Below the pieces are notes generated by a model. The model did no database searches and had not been told where the DNA came from. It saw only the letters and a program-made list of their open reading frames with translations. From an uncultured Bacteroides sp. (GTDB taxonomy: Bacteria; Bacteroidota; Bacteroidia; Bacteroidales; Bacteroidaceae): DNA of 64,000 nucleotides. Made by a program: the position numbers and the translations under genes. Positions 38,841 to 47,906 of the stretch are shown in pieces; the first letter of the stretch is position 1; the number at the start of each line of letters is the position of its first letter. The stretch spans positions 1,612,001 through 1,676,000 of the forward strand of contig NZ_OY781099.1 of NCBI RefSeq assembly GCF_963676325.1, written 5' to 3'.

Positions 38841-40010
38841 TTAGTAGCTCATACCAAACTGCCAGAGCGGTACAATATTAGTATAGCCAAACTCAATATC
38901 ATCCTTTACTACAAAACTATTTTCAATTCCTTGAATCTGCTTCTGCCCTTTGTTCTTGCCTCCAATTTCGAAAGTTATATTATCAATCAGAAAATCGGAT
39001 ATAGGGGATGCTATAACATCGTAATTTACTTTTGTCTGATTAAAAAAGAAAGTTTCTCTTATATTTCCAATGTTTGGAGTGTCCTGAGCCAGATTATAGA
39101 TTAGGTTTGTATTGTCTAGATAAATTTTATCTACTTTACCTAATCCGCGGATGCCTCCGGTGTTGTCACGCAGTTGTGCTATAAGTCCGGCTTCTTCAAT
39201 GTAAAGGCAATAGTCTGCAATATTATTGCGACTTGCTCCAAGCATTGTGGCAATACTGCTTATATTAGGCTTAAAAGGTACACTTTTAGAAATGATAGCA
39301 AGTAATTGTTTTAGTTTCCGGCCTGTGGATACGTTCATATCCGCATACTGTGGTATGTCTGATTCCAGTGTTTGATTGATTATTTGCTGTAGGCGCAAGT
39401 CATATTCATCTTCCATTGCAAATGGATAATAACCTCTTTTCAAATACTCTTCGAAGAGAGGAAGTGGATGATCAATACCCGGCACTTTTACTTTGTGTGC
39501 TATAATATCCTGTAAGGTATAAACATCTGCTGAGATGCCGTGAAATAATTTCAGATATTCACGGAAGGACAATCCTTGCATCTGATACATTACAGCCCGA
39601 CGACTTAAATCTGATGCTCCTTTATTTATATCCAACACAGATGAACCAGTAAAGACAATCTTTAATTCGGGATGATAGTCATAAATAAGTTTCAGCTCTT
39701 TAGACCAATCCTTGTATTTATGAATTTCGTCAATAAAGAGGTATTTAATGCCCTTTTTAGTAAGCAAGTCTGCTAAATCTATCAGTTTTTTATCTGCAAA
39801 GTAGAAATCTTCTGCAGTAACATACAATGATTCGTTAGGATTCAAATCTTGCTTAATATGTTGAAGCACTAAAGTTGTTTTACCAACACCTCTTGGTCCG
39901 GTAAGCCCAATCATTCTGCTATTCCAGTTTATTTTGGAATAGATGTAGCGATGAAAGTCTGTGTTCTGGTCTCGCAGTAGCTTATGGAAATGTTCAAATA
40001 GTTTGTCCAT
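38841..40010 (-). CDS. AAA ATPase with DUF4143 domain
   Basis: 389 residues. P-loop GPRGVGKTT near residue 38, Walker B YLFIDEIHKYKDW, sensor VFTGSSVL, then the DUF4143 nuclease-like/helical C-terminus. This family is very common in Bacteroidetes, often beside mobile DNA; its role is unclear. Two palindromes overlap the promoter region. Confidence 0.85.
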   Translation of the reverse strand: MDKLFEHFHKLLRDQNTDFHRYIYSKINWNSRMIGLTGPRGVGKTTLVLQHIKQDLNPNESLYVTAEDFYFADKKLIDLADLLTKKGIKYLFIDEIHKYKDWSKELKLIYDYHPELKIVFTGSSVLDINKGASDLSRRAVMYQMQGLSFREYLKLFHGISADVYTLQDIIAHKVKVPGIDHPLPLFEEYLKRGYYPFAMEDEYDLRLQQIINQTLESDIPQYADMNVSTGRKLKQLLAIISKSVPFKPNISSIATMLGASRNNIADYCLYIEEAGLIAQLRDNTGGIRGLGKVDKIYLDNTNLIYNLAQDTPNIGNIRETFFFNQTKVNYDVIASPISDFLIDNITFEIGGKNKGQKQIQGIENSFVVKDDIEFGYTNIVPLWQFGMSY

Positions 40011-40043
40011 ACTTTATAGATTTAGAAAACAAAGATATAAATA

Positions 40044-40096
40044 ATTGCACTATCACAGTGCAATATTTGCTTTTATTTGCACTCTCACAGTGCATT
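40044..40096. promoter_or_regulatory. Tandem operator palindromes upstream of the ATPase gene
   Basis: Copy 1 (40044-40064): ATTGCACT-N5-AGTGCAAT, eight-base perfect arms. Copy 2 (40076-40096): TGCACT-N5-AGTGCA with flanking near-matches. Centres are 32 bases apart, about three helical turns. A -7 element TATCTTTG lies between copy 1 and the gene on the minus strand. A dimeric repressor site is the likely reading. Confidence 0.65.
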
Positions 40097-40179
40097 TTTC
40101 TATATTACCTCTGAAATCCACCCAACTGTTATCTGGTCATATAGATGATAAATTCAAAACAATCCCCTATAAAAAACAA

Positions 40180-40206
40180 AAAGGAGAAGATTAACTCTTC
40201 CCCTTT
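40180..40206 (-). terminator. Terminator of the dpp7-dpp11 operon
   Basis: AAAGG.GAAGA / TCTTC.CCTTT arms, one mismatch, T-rich run on the minus strand. 61 bases past the DPP11 stop. Confidence 0.65.
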
Positions 40207-40266
40207 ATCGTTACTTTTCTCATTTTGGTAACTCATGCCGAGTAATCAAAACAGAATATGCTATGC

Positions 40267-42429
40267 TTATTCCTTAATCGTCATTTCCTTAACAAGATGC
40301 GAAGCTCCGGCAAACTTATCGATGATGAAAAGTGTGTAACGGATATCAACAACTGCTGCACGCTGTGAGGAAGGACGGAAAGCAATATCTCCGGTTAATC
40401 CTTCATAGTTGCGGTCGAATGCTGTACCAATCAATTCACCTTTACCATTAAATACAGGGCTACCGGAGTTACCTCCCGTGTTATCTGTATTGGTGATAAA
40501 GCAAACGGGCATTTCACCGTTCTTCATGGCATAACGTCCGAAGTCTTTGTTATTATACAACTCTTTCAACTTGGCAGGAACAACGAATTCCCAGTTGGTT
40601 GAATCTTCTTTCTGCATTACTCCTTTTAGTGTGGTATAGTAATTATACACCGCACCGTCAGCTGGTTCATAAGAGAGTACTTGGCCGTAGGTGAGGCGCA
40701 ATGTTGAGTTGGCATCGGGATAGATTGCCTTTCCTTCTGCTTTTCTCATTTCCATCATTCCTTTTACCCATGTTTTGTGAGCAGCATTGTAAGTTTTATC
40801 CAACTCTTTCATTGCGCTGGCGGTTTCTGCCAGTCCGTTGATTACAGAAAGATTATATAATACCATCCAGTCTTTCTCAATGGTGTTGATTGATGGCTTC
40901 TCAATAAACTTATCAAAGCTTTCTCTTGAACCGAAGATAGAGTTCTGGAAACAAGCGTCAACAAATGCTGAGGAGTTTCCTTTAAAACGATCTTTGATTA
41001 TGCTGAAGATGCTGATTCTTTTTCCTTCAGGGATTAGTGCGGTGTAGACTTTCAGCATCTCTTTAGATATCTTTCTGTCAACCTCCGGATTATAATCCTT
41101 GTTGAAATAGTTGTCTGCCGCTTTCTTTAAAGCTTCTTTCTCTGCGTTTATTTTCTCCTTGTCCTTACCCTTTAATGCATTAAGTAAAGCCGATGTAGAA
41201 GGAACTTTAGAGAATTCTGTTCCGCTAGCCAATGCTTCGCCGATAATCTGCTGATGATACATTGGATCTCTGCGCTGCGCTACGATGGAACGAATCTGAT
41301 CAAAAGCTTTCTGATAAGAATCTTCATTGTGAGCTTTGCCATAAGCAAGAAGTTTTTCTTGCTGCTCTTTCTTTGTATCGAGCACCTTTAAGCGGACAAG
41401 TCCTTCGTTCATTCCAATGGCATTCTTCCAGTAATTGGCAGAAGAGGCATATTTGCTGGCATACTGAATACGTACGGCCGGATCTTTCTGCATCTCTTCC
41501 ATCATTACTCTCTGACGAACGCCACGGATGGTGTCGCGTGCAAAGTTAGTTGTCTGCATACGTTCTTCCACTTCATCGGAAATCATGTAGCGCCAGTTAC
41601 GTCCGGGGAATCCCATGGTCATAGTAAAGTCGCCTTCCTTCACTCCACTGATATTCAGTGTGAGGTGTTTCTTTACCTTTAAAGGAACATTGTCTTTGGA
41701 ATACTCGGCAGACTTTCCATTCTTGTCCGCATAAATACGGAACATCGAGAAGTCTCCGGTTTGGCGAGGCCACATCCAGTTATCTGTGTCGGCTCCAAAC
41801 TTACCAATGGAAGAGGGAGGGGCGCCAACCATACGGATGTCTTTATAAACAGTCTTCACGAAAAGGTAATACTTGTTTCCCCCGTAAAATTCTTTCAGCT
41901 CAAGAACGGTGGATGGAGTTTGCTCAATCTTATTCTCCTCTGCAAACTTCTTAGCTACTGTTGCCAGATATTTAGGCGAAAGATAATTCACTCCTTCGGG
42001 ATCTTCATCTTTCTTTAATCTGTCTTGCACGTAAGCGGTTACATCCAGAATCTTATCAATGAAAGTCACTGTCAATCCTTTGCAGGGAAGTTCCTGTTCG
42101 CGGGTCATAGCCCAGAAACCATCGGTGAGGTAATCATGTTTCACCGAACTTTGTTGCTGTATGTAGCTGTATCCGCAATGATGATTTGTCAGAACCAAGC
42201 CTTCAGATGAAATAACTTCACCCGTGCATCCTGCACCAAAGTGCACTACTGCGTCTTTGATACTGATACCATCCGGATTATAAACCTGGTCGATGGGAAC
42301 TTCCAGTCCCAGTTCATACATTGCAGCGGCATTCTGCTCTTTGAGATCGGGCAACATCCACATGCCTTCATGAGCATAACTGCCCATGAAGTACATAAAT
42401 GCTGCGGCTGTAAATAGAAATTTCTTCAT
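40267..42429 (-). CDS. dpp11: Dipeptidyl-peptidase 11 (S46 family, Asp/Glu-specific)
   Basis: 720 residues, signal peptide to about residue 19 (YAHEG). S46 triad in context: TNHHCGY (His), TGDFSMFRIYAD (Asp), GGNSGSPVFN (Ser). The residue 18 positions after the catalytic Ser is Arg (AFDRN), which in this family marks DPP11, cleaving after acidic P1 residues; DPP7 has Gly there. Periplasmic, with a role in peptide nutrition. Second gene of an operon with DPP7 (17 bases apart). Confidence 0.9.
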   Translation of the reverse strand: MKKFLFTAAAFMYFMGSYAHEGMWMLPDLKEQNAAAMYELGLEVPIDQVYNPDGISIKDAVVHFGAGCTGEVISSEGLVLTNHHCGYSYIQQQSSVKHDYLTDGFWAMTREQELPCKGLTVTFIDKILDVTAYVQDRLKKDEDPEGVNYLSPKYLATVAKKFAEENKIEQTPSTVLELKEFYGGNKYYLFVKTVYKDIRMVGAPPSSIGKFGADTDNWMWPRQTGDFSMFRIYADKNGKSAEYSKDNVPLKVKKHLTLNISGVKEGDFTMTMGFPGRNWRYMISDEVEERMQTTNFARDTIRGVRQRVMMEEMQKDPAVRIQYASKYASSANYWKNAIGMNEGLVRLKVLDTKKEQQEKLLAYGKAHNEDSYQKAFDQIRSIVAQRRDPMYHQQIIGEALASGTEFSKVPSTSALLNALKGKDKEKINAEKEALKKAADNYFNKDYNPEVDRKISKEMLKVYTALIPEGKRISIFSIIKDRFKGNSSAFVDACFQNSIFGSRESFDKFIEKPSINTIEKDWMVLYNLSVINGLAETASAMKELDKTYNAAHKTWVKGMMEMRKAEGKAIYPDANSTLRLTYGQVLSYEPADGAVYNYYTTLKGVMQKEDSTNWEFVVPAKLKELYNNKDFGRYAMKNGEMPVCFITNTDNTGGNSGSPVFNGKGELIGTAFDRNYEGLTGDIAFRPSSQRAAVVDIRYTLFIIDKFAGASHLVKEMTIKE

Positions 42430-42446
42430 AAATTTAAGAAGCTATT

Positions 42447-44612
42447 TTATTCTTCAATAGTCATTTCGTCAACCAGGTGCTTGCTGTTTCCAAGCTTTTC
42501 TACGATAAACAACACGTAACGGATGTCAACGCAGATACATCTTTGAAGATCATTGTTGAAATTGATATCCCCGCTTAATGATTCCCAGTTGCCATCGAAA
42601 GCTGCACCAATCAACTGACCTTTGCCATTGATAACCGGGCTTCCTGAGTTACCACCGGTAATGTCGTTTGTAGAAAGGAAGCAAACAGGCATTTCACCGT
42701 TCTTCATTGCATAACGTCCGAAGTCTTTGTTGTTGTACAACTCCTTAAGTTTTGCTGGAACAGTAAATTCGCGGTTGTTAGGATCTTCTTTTTCCATGAT
42801 TCCCTTCATGGTAGTGAAGTATTTGTAGTGTACTCCATCTTTCGGATCGTATGATTTTACATTACCGTAAGTAAGGCGAAGGGTGAAGTTTGCATCCGGG
42901 TAGGAGGGAACAGGTTCCTTCATTTCGTTTAATCCACGAACGTAAGTTTTGTGAAGCAAAGCAAGTGATTCTGATAAAGACTTGCTGCCTTCAGATAGTT
43001 CCTTTAATTTGTCGTATTTTGCACGAACGTATTTTACCATTAAATCTTTTTCCAAAGCACTTTTAGAAGGGCTCTTTATAAAGCGGTCGAAGTTTGCCTG
43101 ATTTGCAAAAATAGAATTGTCATAGCAAGCATCAACAAACTTATTGTAATCTCCCTTGAATTCTTTTTCAATTACTGAATAGATAGCAGGACGTTGTTCG
43201 GCCGGAATCATTTCTGCATACAATGGAAGAAGAGCCTTAGCCACTTTGCGGTCAACCTCATGGTCGTAATCCTTATTGTGTATCTGGCTATATGATTTCT
43301 TCATCTTCTCAATCATGGAAGCAGCCAGAACTTTATCATTTTTATCCAAAGCTGTTTTCAGCGTATCACAAAGAAGATAAGGAGTACCGAACTCAATGCC
43401 TCCTAAGAATACTTCCTGAAAACAAGTTGCCTGGTATTCACTAGCTGATATTTTGGAAATATCATCGTCTATCTTCTTAACTACATCCATGTATTCCTGA
43501 TTGCCTTTTGATTTGGCAAATTCAATGAACTTGTTTTCCTGAGCAAATTTAGTTTCAATAACCTTGTTATCTACAATTGCTTTGTTCATTCCGATTGAGT
43601 TTTTCCAGTAGTTGCATGAGCGTGCGTATTTGCTTGCATACTGAATACGTACTTTATCGCTTTTGTTCATTTCGGCAATCAACACATCCTGACGAGCACC
43701 GCGTACACGGATTCTTGGAGCATTCTGTGCTTCCATGCGTTCTTTAACTTCCGAAGCAGTAAGGTAGCGTGAAGTTCTTCCCGGGAAACCCATAACCATG
43801 GCATAGTCACCTTCCTGAACTCCTTTTAAAGAGATAGTGAGGTGCTTTTTGCATTTCAAAGGAACATTGTTAGGACTGTATTCAGCCGGTTCACCATTGG
43901 CGTCGGCATAGATACGGAACATAGAGAAGTCGCCGGTATGGCGTGGCCACATCCAGTTGTCTGTTTCTCCGCCAAACTTACCGATAGCTGAAGGAGGAGC
44001 GGCAACCATACGTACATCGCTGTATCTTTTCTTAAACATTAAATAATACTTGTTTCCAGCGTAGAATGGAAGAGCCTGAGCGCTGATTCCTGGTTTTCCT
44101 TTTAAATTGCTTTTGGCAAGTAACTGATCGGCAAGCTTTGTAAGGTAGCCGTTTGTATAAGAACCAATCACGGTAGTTTTACCCTCCTTGATCTGAGTGT
44201 TAACAAGATCAGTGATATCTTCTATTCTTTCAATGTAAGTGAAGGCAAGTCCCGGAGTAGGAATCTCTTCTTTGCGGTTCTTAGCCCAGAAACCATCAGT
44301 CAGATAATCATGGTCTACAGAGCTGTGTTGCTGGATGGCATCATATCCGCAGTGATGGTTGGTCAGGATTAGTCCCTCAGAAGAGATAATTTCACCCGTA
44401 CATCCACCTCCAAAAATACCTACAGCATCTTTAAGGGAAACTCCGTTTGGATTATACACATCGTCTGCTTCAAGCAGCAAACCTTGCTTTTTCATCATGT
44501 CAATGGAATGTTGTTCTTTCATTAACTGAAGTAACCACATACCCTCATCCGCTTTTACGGATGCAAATGCAAGTACCAATAGTACAAACAAAGAGATTTT
44601 TTGTTTATTCAT
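42447..44612 (-). CDS. dpp7: Dipeptidyl-peptidase 7 (S46 family)
   Basis: 721 residues, signal peptide to about residue 21. TNHHCGY, TGDFSMFRIYAD and GGNSGSPVIN give the triad. Position +18 from Ser is Gly (AFDGNW), the DPP7 state, favouring hydrophobic P1 residues. It is a clear tandem paralogue of DPP11. A clean -7 element TATATTTG lies upstream on the minus strand (44645-44652). Confidence 0.9.
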   Translation of the reverse strand: MNKQKISLFVLLVLAFASVKADEGMWLLQLMKEQHSIDMMKKQGLLLEADDVYNPNGVSLKDAVGIFGGGCTGEIISSEGLILTNHHCGYDAIQQHSSVDHDYLTDGFWAKNRKEEIPTPGLAFTYIERIEDITDLVNTQIKEGKTTVIGSYTNGYLTKLADQLLAKSNLKGKPGISAQALPFYAGNKYYLMFKKRYSDVRMVAAPPSAIGKFGGETDNWMWPRHTGDFSMFRIYADANGEPAEYSPNNVPLKCKKHLTISLKGVQEGDYAMVMGFPGRTSRYLTASEVKERMEAQNAPRIRVRGARQDVLIAEMNKSDKVRIQYASKYARSCNYWKNSIGMNKAIVDNKVIETKFAQENKFIEFAKSKGNQEYMDVVKKIDDDISKISASEYQATCFQEVFLGGIEFGTPYLLCDTLKTALDKNDKVLAASMIEKMKKSYSQIHNKDYDHEVDRKVAKALLPLYAEMIPAEQRPAIYSVIEKEFKGDYNKFVDACYDNSIFANQANFDRFIKSPSKSALEKDLMVKYVRAKYDKLKELSEGSKSLSESLALLHKTYVRGLNEMKEPVPSYPDANFTLRLTYGNVKSYDPKDGVHYKYFTTMKGIMEKEDPNNREFTVPAKLKELYNNKDFGRYAMKNGEMPVCFLSTNDITGGNSGSPVINGKGQLIGAAFDGNWESLSGDINFNNDLQRCICVDIRYVLFIVEKLGNSKHLVDEMTIEE

Positions 44613-45018
44613 GTAATTATATAATTAGTAATTCGTTTGAATTGCAAATATATGATTTAATATTTATTCATTCTTTAAACTATTTCATAACATTTTAAGG
44701 ATAATGATGATTTTATAATACTTTAGAATTAAGCAATCCTATAGTTTCAATTTTTGAGTAATGTTTTGTCAGATTCTATATTTTATAAATACCTGAAATG
44801 TTTATTGCCTAATCTTTATACGGATTAACACTAACTCTGTTATTCCCTGCCAGTTATATAAATGAGTAAATGAATCCATCTATCAGTTAATATTCTATTT
44901 GTTTTGAGTTTTTCAACTGTAAAAGTTTTAAATATTGATAAAATGTTTCTCTGACTGAATAATTGGTGTTACATTTGCCTTGAATTATTAATAACGCAAA
45001 TATTTATTCAGTCATAAT
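44613..45018. other. Divergent intergenic region with promoters only
   Basis: Minus-strand -7 element at 44645-44652 (dpp7) and plus-strand TACATTTG at 44970-44977 (lipoprotein gene, about 42 bases ahead of its ATG). The AT-rich middle shows no further structure I can support. Confidence 0.5.
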
Positions 45019-45783
45019 ATGATTAAATTCTATTCTTCATTAATCTTCATTTTACTGGTATTGACTTCTTGCAGCAAAAGTTATAAAATAACAGGTGTTT
45101 CTTCAGTTTCAAGTTTGGACGGAAAGAAACTGTTTCTCAAAGTGGCTAAGGATGGTCAATGGGTAGCAGTTGACTCGGCTGAAGTGGTGCATGGCGAATT
45201 TACAATGAAAGGGAGCGTAGACTCTGTGCAAATGGTATCTCTTTTTATGGATGATGACAATATTATGCCTATGGTATTGGAGGGCGGAAATATAGATATA
45301 AATATATCTAATACAAAACTAACAGTAAAAGGTACTCCTCTGAACGATAAATTATATGCATTTGTAGATAAGAAGGCATCTATGGATGCAAAAATTGAAG
45401 ACCTGAGCCATAAGGAAGCTAAAATGATTCTTAATGGTGTAGATCCTGCAGAAATAAGCCAGATTCTGACAAAGGAGGGTGATCAGCTTAACAATGAAAT
45501 GAATGCTTATGTGAAGTCTTTTATTGCTGAGAATTATGAGAATGTACTGGGCCCGGGAGTATTCCTTATGATGTCCAGCAATTTTCCTTATCCGTTGATG
45601 ACTCCTGCTATGGAAGAGATTGTGAAGAACTCTCCAGATAAATTTAAGAATAATCCTCTGATTAAAGAATATGTGTCTAAAGCGCATGAGAATATGCAAT
45701 CAATTCAGGAACATCAGATGATGGAACAAAGCCAACAACAACAGGCTATGACTAACAAACCTGCTGCTGTTACTGAGAATTAA
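45019..45783 (+). CDS. DUF4369 lipoprotein
   Basis: 254 residues. Lipobox TSC at about residues 16-18. The DUF4369 beta-sandwich domain follows (GKKLFLKVAKDGQWVAVDSA, HGEFTMKGSVDS), which usually precedes a thioredoxin-like TlpA domain; that domain is missing here and replaced by a helical, Gln-rich tail. Envelope-located, function unknown. It is convergent with plsC, the stops overlapping. Confidence 0.8.
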   Translation: MIKFYSSLIFILLVLTSCSKSYKITGVSSVSSLDGKKLFLKVAKDGQWVAVDSAEVVHGEFTMKGSVDSVQMVSLFMDDDNIMPMVLEGGNIDINISNTKLTVKGTPLNDKLYAFVDKKASMDAKIEDLSHKEAKMILNGVDPAEISQILTKEGDQLNNEMNAYVKSFIAENYENVLGPGVFLMMSSNFPYPLMTPAMEEIVKNSPDKFKNNPLIKEYVSKAHENMQSIQEHQMMEQSQQQQAMTNKPAAVTEN

Positions 45784-46535
45784 TCCTGATCGGGATTAAG
45801 TACCATCCCTTTGTATTTATCGGGGATGGAACTTTCTATTGTTATGTAAGACTCCTGTAAAGTGTCCTGTACATTTTTAATTCCTTTTCCTTTTGGGAGT
45901 ATTGGCTGGTGAATGGTCAGTATCATGTTGTGTCTCTGAATCCATTTCCCTGTGCGGGGAAGAATATCAAATGAACCATCTATCGTGAGCGGTACAACAG
46001 CCAGTTGCAGGTCGTCGGCCAACTGAAATGCTCCTTTCTTGAAGTATCCCATGTGACCGGTAAAGCAGCGTGCTCCTTCAGGGAATACAACTACGGATGT
46101 TCCTTCTGTGAGACTGGTTTTTGCCTTGCGGATAGTTTCCATAACCTTTTTGGGACCACTTCTGTCAACGAAAATATGTCCGGCTTCTTCACAGGCTTTT
46201 CCAACAAAAGGAATCTTGCGGATTCCTTTCTTCATCATCCATTTAAAGTTTCTTCCCAGATAGCCATAGATTAGGAATATATCGAATGATCCCTGGTGGT
46301 TTGCCACAAACACATAAGATGTTTTTCCTTTAATGTTTTCTCTGCCATGAACAGTTACGCGAATCAGTAAAAAGAAACATATCAGTCGTGACCATATTCT
46401 ACCTGGGTGATATCCCCAAAAGTGTGCACTTCCCAATGTGCATCCTGCAATAGTTATTAATGCAGTTAATAATGTTATTACAAGAATTATAGGAAGTGCA
46501 ATGCAGATTTGATAGATATAATATAAGACCTTCAT
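45780..46535 (-). CDS. plsC: 1-acyl-sn-glycerol-3-phosphate acyltransferase
   Basis: 251 residues. N-terminal membrane segment(s), then ANHQGSFDIF (the HX4D catalytic motif) and VVFPEGAR (acceptor site). It makes phosphatidic acid at the inner membrane. Five bases after the kbl stop, so co-transcribed with it. Confidence 0.85.
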   Translation of the reverse strand: MKVLYYIYQICIALPIILVITLLTALITIAGCTLGSAHFWGYHPGRIWSRLICFFLLIRVTVHGRENIKGKTSYVFVANHQGSFDIFLIYGYLGRNFKWMMKKGIRKIPFVGKACEEAGHIFVDRSGPKKVMETIRKAKTSLTEGTSVVVFPEGARCFTGHMGYFKKGAFQLADDLQLAVVPLTIDGSFDILPRTGKWIQRHNMILTIHQPILPKGKGIKNVQDTLQESYITIESSIPDKYKGMVLNPDQD

Positions 46536-46540
46536 TCAAG

Positions 46541-47728
46541 TTATTTTAGTACACCCAGTTCTTTTCCAACTTTGATAAAAGCATTGATGCATCTGTCCAA
46601 ATGAACTTTGTCGTGACCGGCTGAAAGCTGAACGCGGATTCTGGCCTGATCTTTTGGTACTACCGGATAATAGAATCCTGTTACGTAGATTCCTTCTTCC
46701 TGTAATTTAGCAGCATATTCCTGTGATAGTTTTGCATCGTAAAGCATTACTGCACAGATGGCGCTTTGAGTGGGCTTGATATCAAATCCGGCCTCAATCA
46801 TTTTAGTTCTGAAGTATGTTACATTCTCAACCAGCTTGTCGTGCAAGTCATTATTTTCTTTCAGCATCTTGAATACTTCCATACTTGCGCCTACTACTGC
46901 CGGTGGAATAGAGTTTGAGAACAGGTAAGGACGAGAGCGCTGACGAAGCAGTTCGATAATCTCTTTACGACCGGTAGTGAATCCGCCGATGGCTCCTCCG
47001 AATGCTTTGCCCAGAGTTCCTGTCATAATATCGATTCTGCCGTAAGTGTTGAATTGTTCATTCACGCCATGACCGGTTTTTCCAACCACACCTGCAGAGT
47101 GACATTCGTCTACCATAACAAGTGCATCGTATTTATCTGCCAAATCACAAATCTTATCCAACGGAGCTACATTACCGTCCATTGAGAAAACGCCGTCGGT
47201 CACAATGATACGGAAACGTTGTGCCTGTGCTTCCTGAAGGCATTTTTCAAGTTCTTCCATGTTTGCATTTGCATAGCGATAGCGTTTTGCCTTGCAAAGT
47301 CTAACTCCGTCGATGATTGAAGCGTGGTTAAGTGAGTCTGAGATAATGGCATCTTCTTCTCCGAGTAATGGTTCAAATACACCACCATTGGCATCGAAAC
47401 ATGCTGCGTAAAGAATGGTATCTTCAGTTTTGAAATAATCAGAAATAGCAGCTTCCAGTTCTTTGTGAACATCTTGTGAACCACAAATAAAACGCACGGA
47501 CGACATACCGTATCCGCGTCTGTCCATCATTTCTTTGGCAGCGGCAATCAGGCGAGAGTTATTAGACAATCCAAGGTAATTATTTGCGCAGAAATTCAGT
47601 ACCTCTTTACCATTTACTGTAATGGCTGCTTGCTGTGCACTTTCTATTAATCTCTCTTCTTTATAAAGACCAGCTTCTTTAATCTCAGCAATAGTATCAC
47701 TGAGATAATTTTTCATCTTATTATACAT
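46541..47728 (-). CDS. kbl: Glycine C-acetyltransferase (2-amino-3-ketobutyrate CoA ligase)
   Basis: 395 residues, full length. PLP enzyme of the alpha-oxoamine synthase family: ANNYLGLSNN, VMVDECHSAGVVGKTGHG and TGTLGKAFGGAIGGF with the Schiff-base Lys. It splits 2-amino-3-oxobutyrate with CoA to glycine and acetyl-CoA. The divergent tdh makes its substrate from threonine. Confidence 0.93.
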   Translation of the reverse strand: MYNKMKNYLSDTIAEIKEAGLYKEERLIESAQQAAITVNGKEVLNFCANNYLGLSNNSRLIAAAKEMMDRRGYGMSSVRFICGSQDVHKELEAAISDYFKTEDTILYAACFDANGGVFEPLLGEEDAIISDSLNHASIIDGVRLCKAKRYRYANANMEELEKCLQEAQAQRFRIIVTDGVFSMDGNVAPLDKICDLADKYDALVMVDECHSAGVVGKTGHGVNEQFNTYGRIDIMTGTLGKAFGGAIGGFTTGRKEIIELLRQRSRPYLFSNSIPPAVVGASMEVFKMLKENNDLHDKLVENVTYFRTKMIEAGFDIKPTQSAICAVMLYDAKLSQEYAAKLQEEGIYVTGFYYPVVPKDQARIRVQLSAGHDKVHLDRCINAFIKVGKELGVLK

Positions 47729-47862
47729 AATTATATTTTTAACTTATTTGCTTACTATTTATACGATTACATAACTTAAAAGTTGTTTCTGTGAAACACT
47801 TTACAAAAGTCAATATAATTGTTTGAATAAACAAGGTTTTTGAGTTTATAATAATAAAAAAT

Positions 47863-47905
47863 GTGCTTACTTTGCAGTATAATATAACAAATAAATAGTA
47901 AGCAC
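47863..47905. promoter_or_regulatory. Inverted repeat enclosing the tdh promoter
   Basis: Nine-base arms GTGCTTACT (47863-47871) and AGTAAGCAC (47897-47905), the second ending one base before the tdh ATG. A TTACTTTG -7-like element overlaps the left arm. Either an operator or an mRNA hairpin that would mask the ribosome site. Confidence 0.5.
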
Positions 47906-47906
47906 T

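Noticed and set aside
40011..40100. CRISPR array at the ATPase promoter
   Set aside because: Only two palindromic copies with an 11-base spacer; no array or cas genes.
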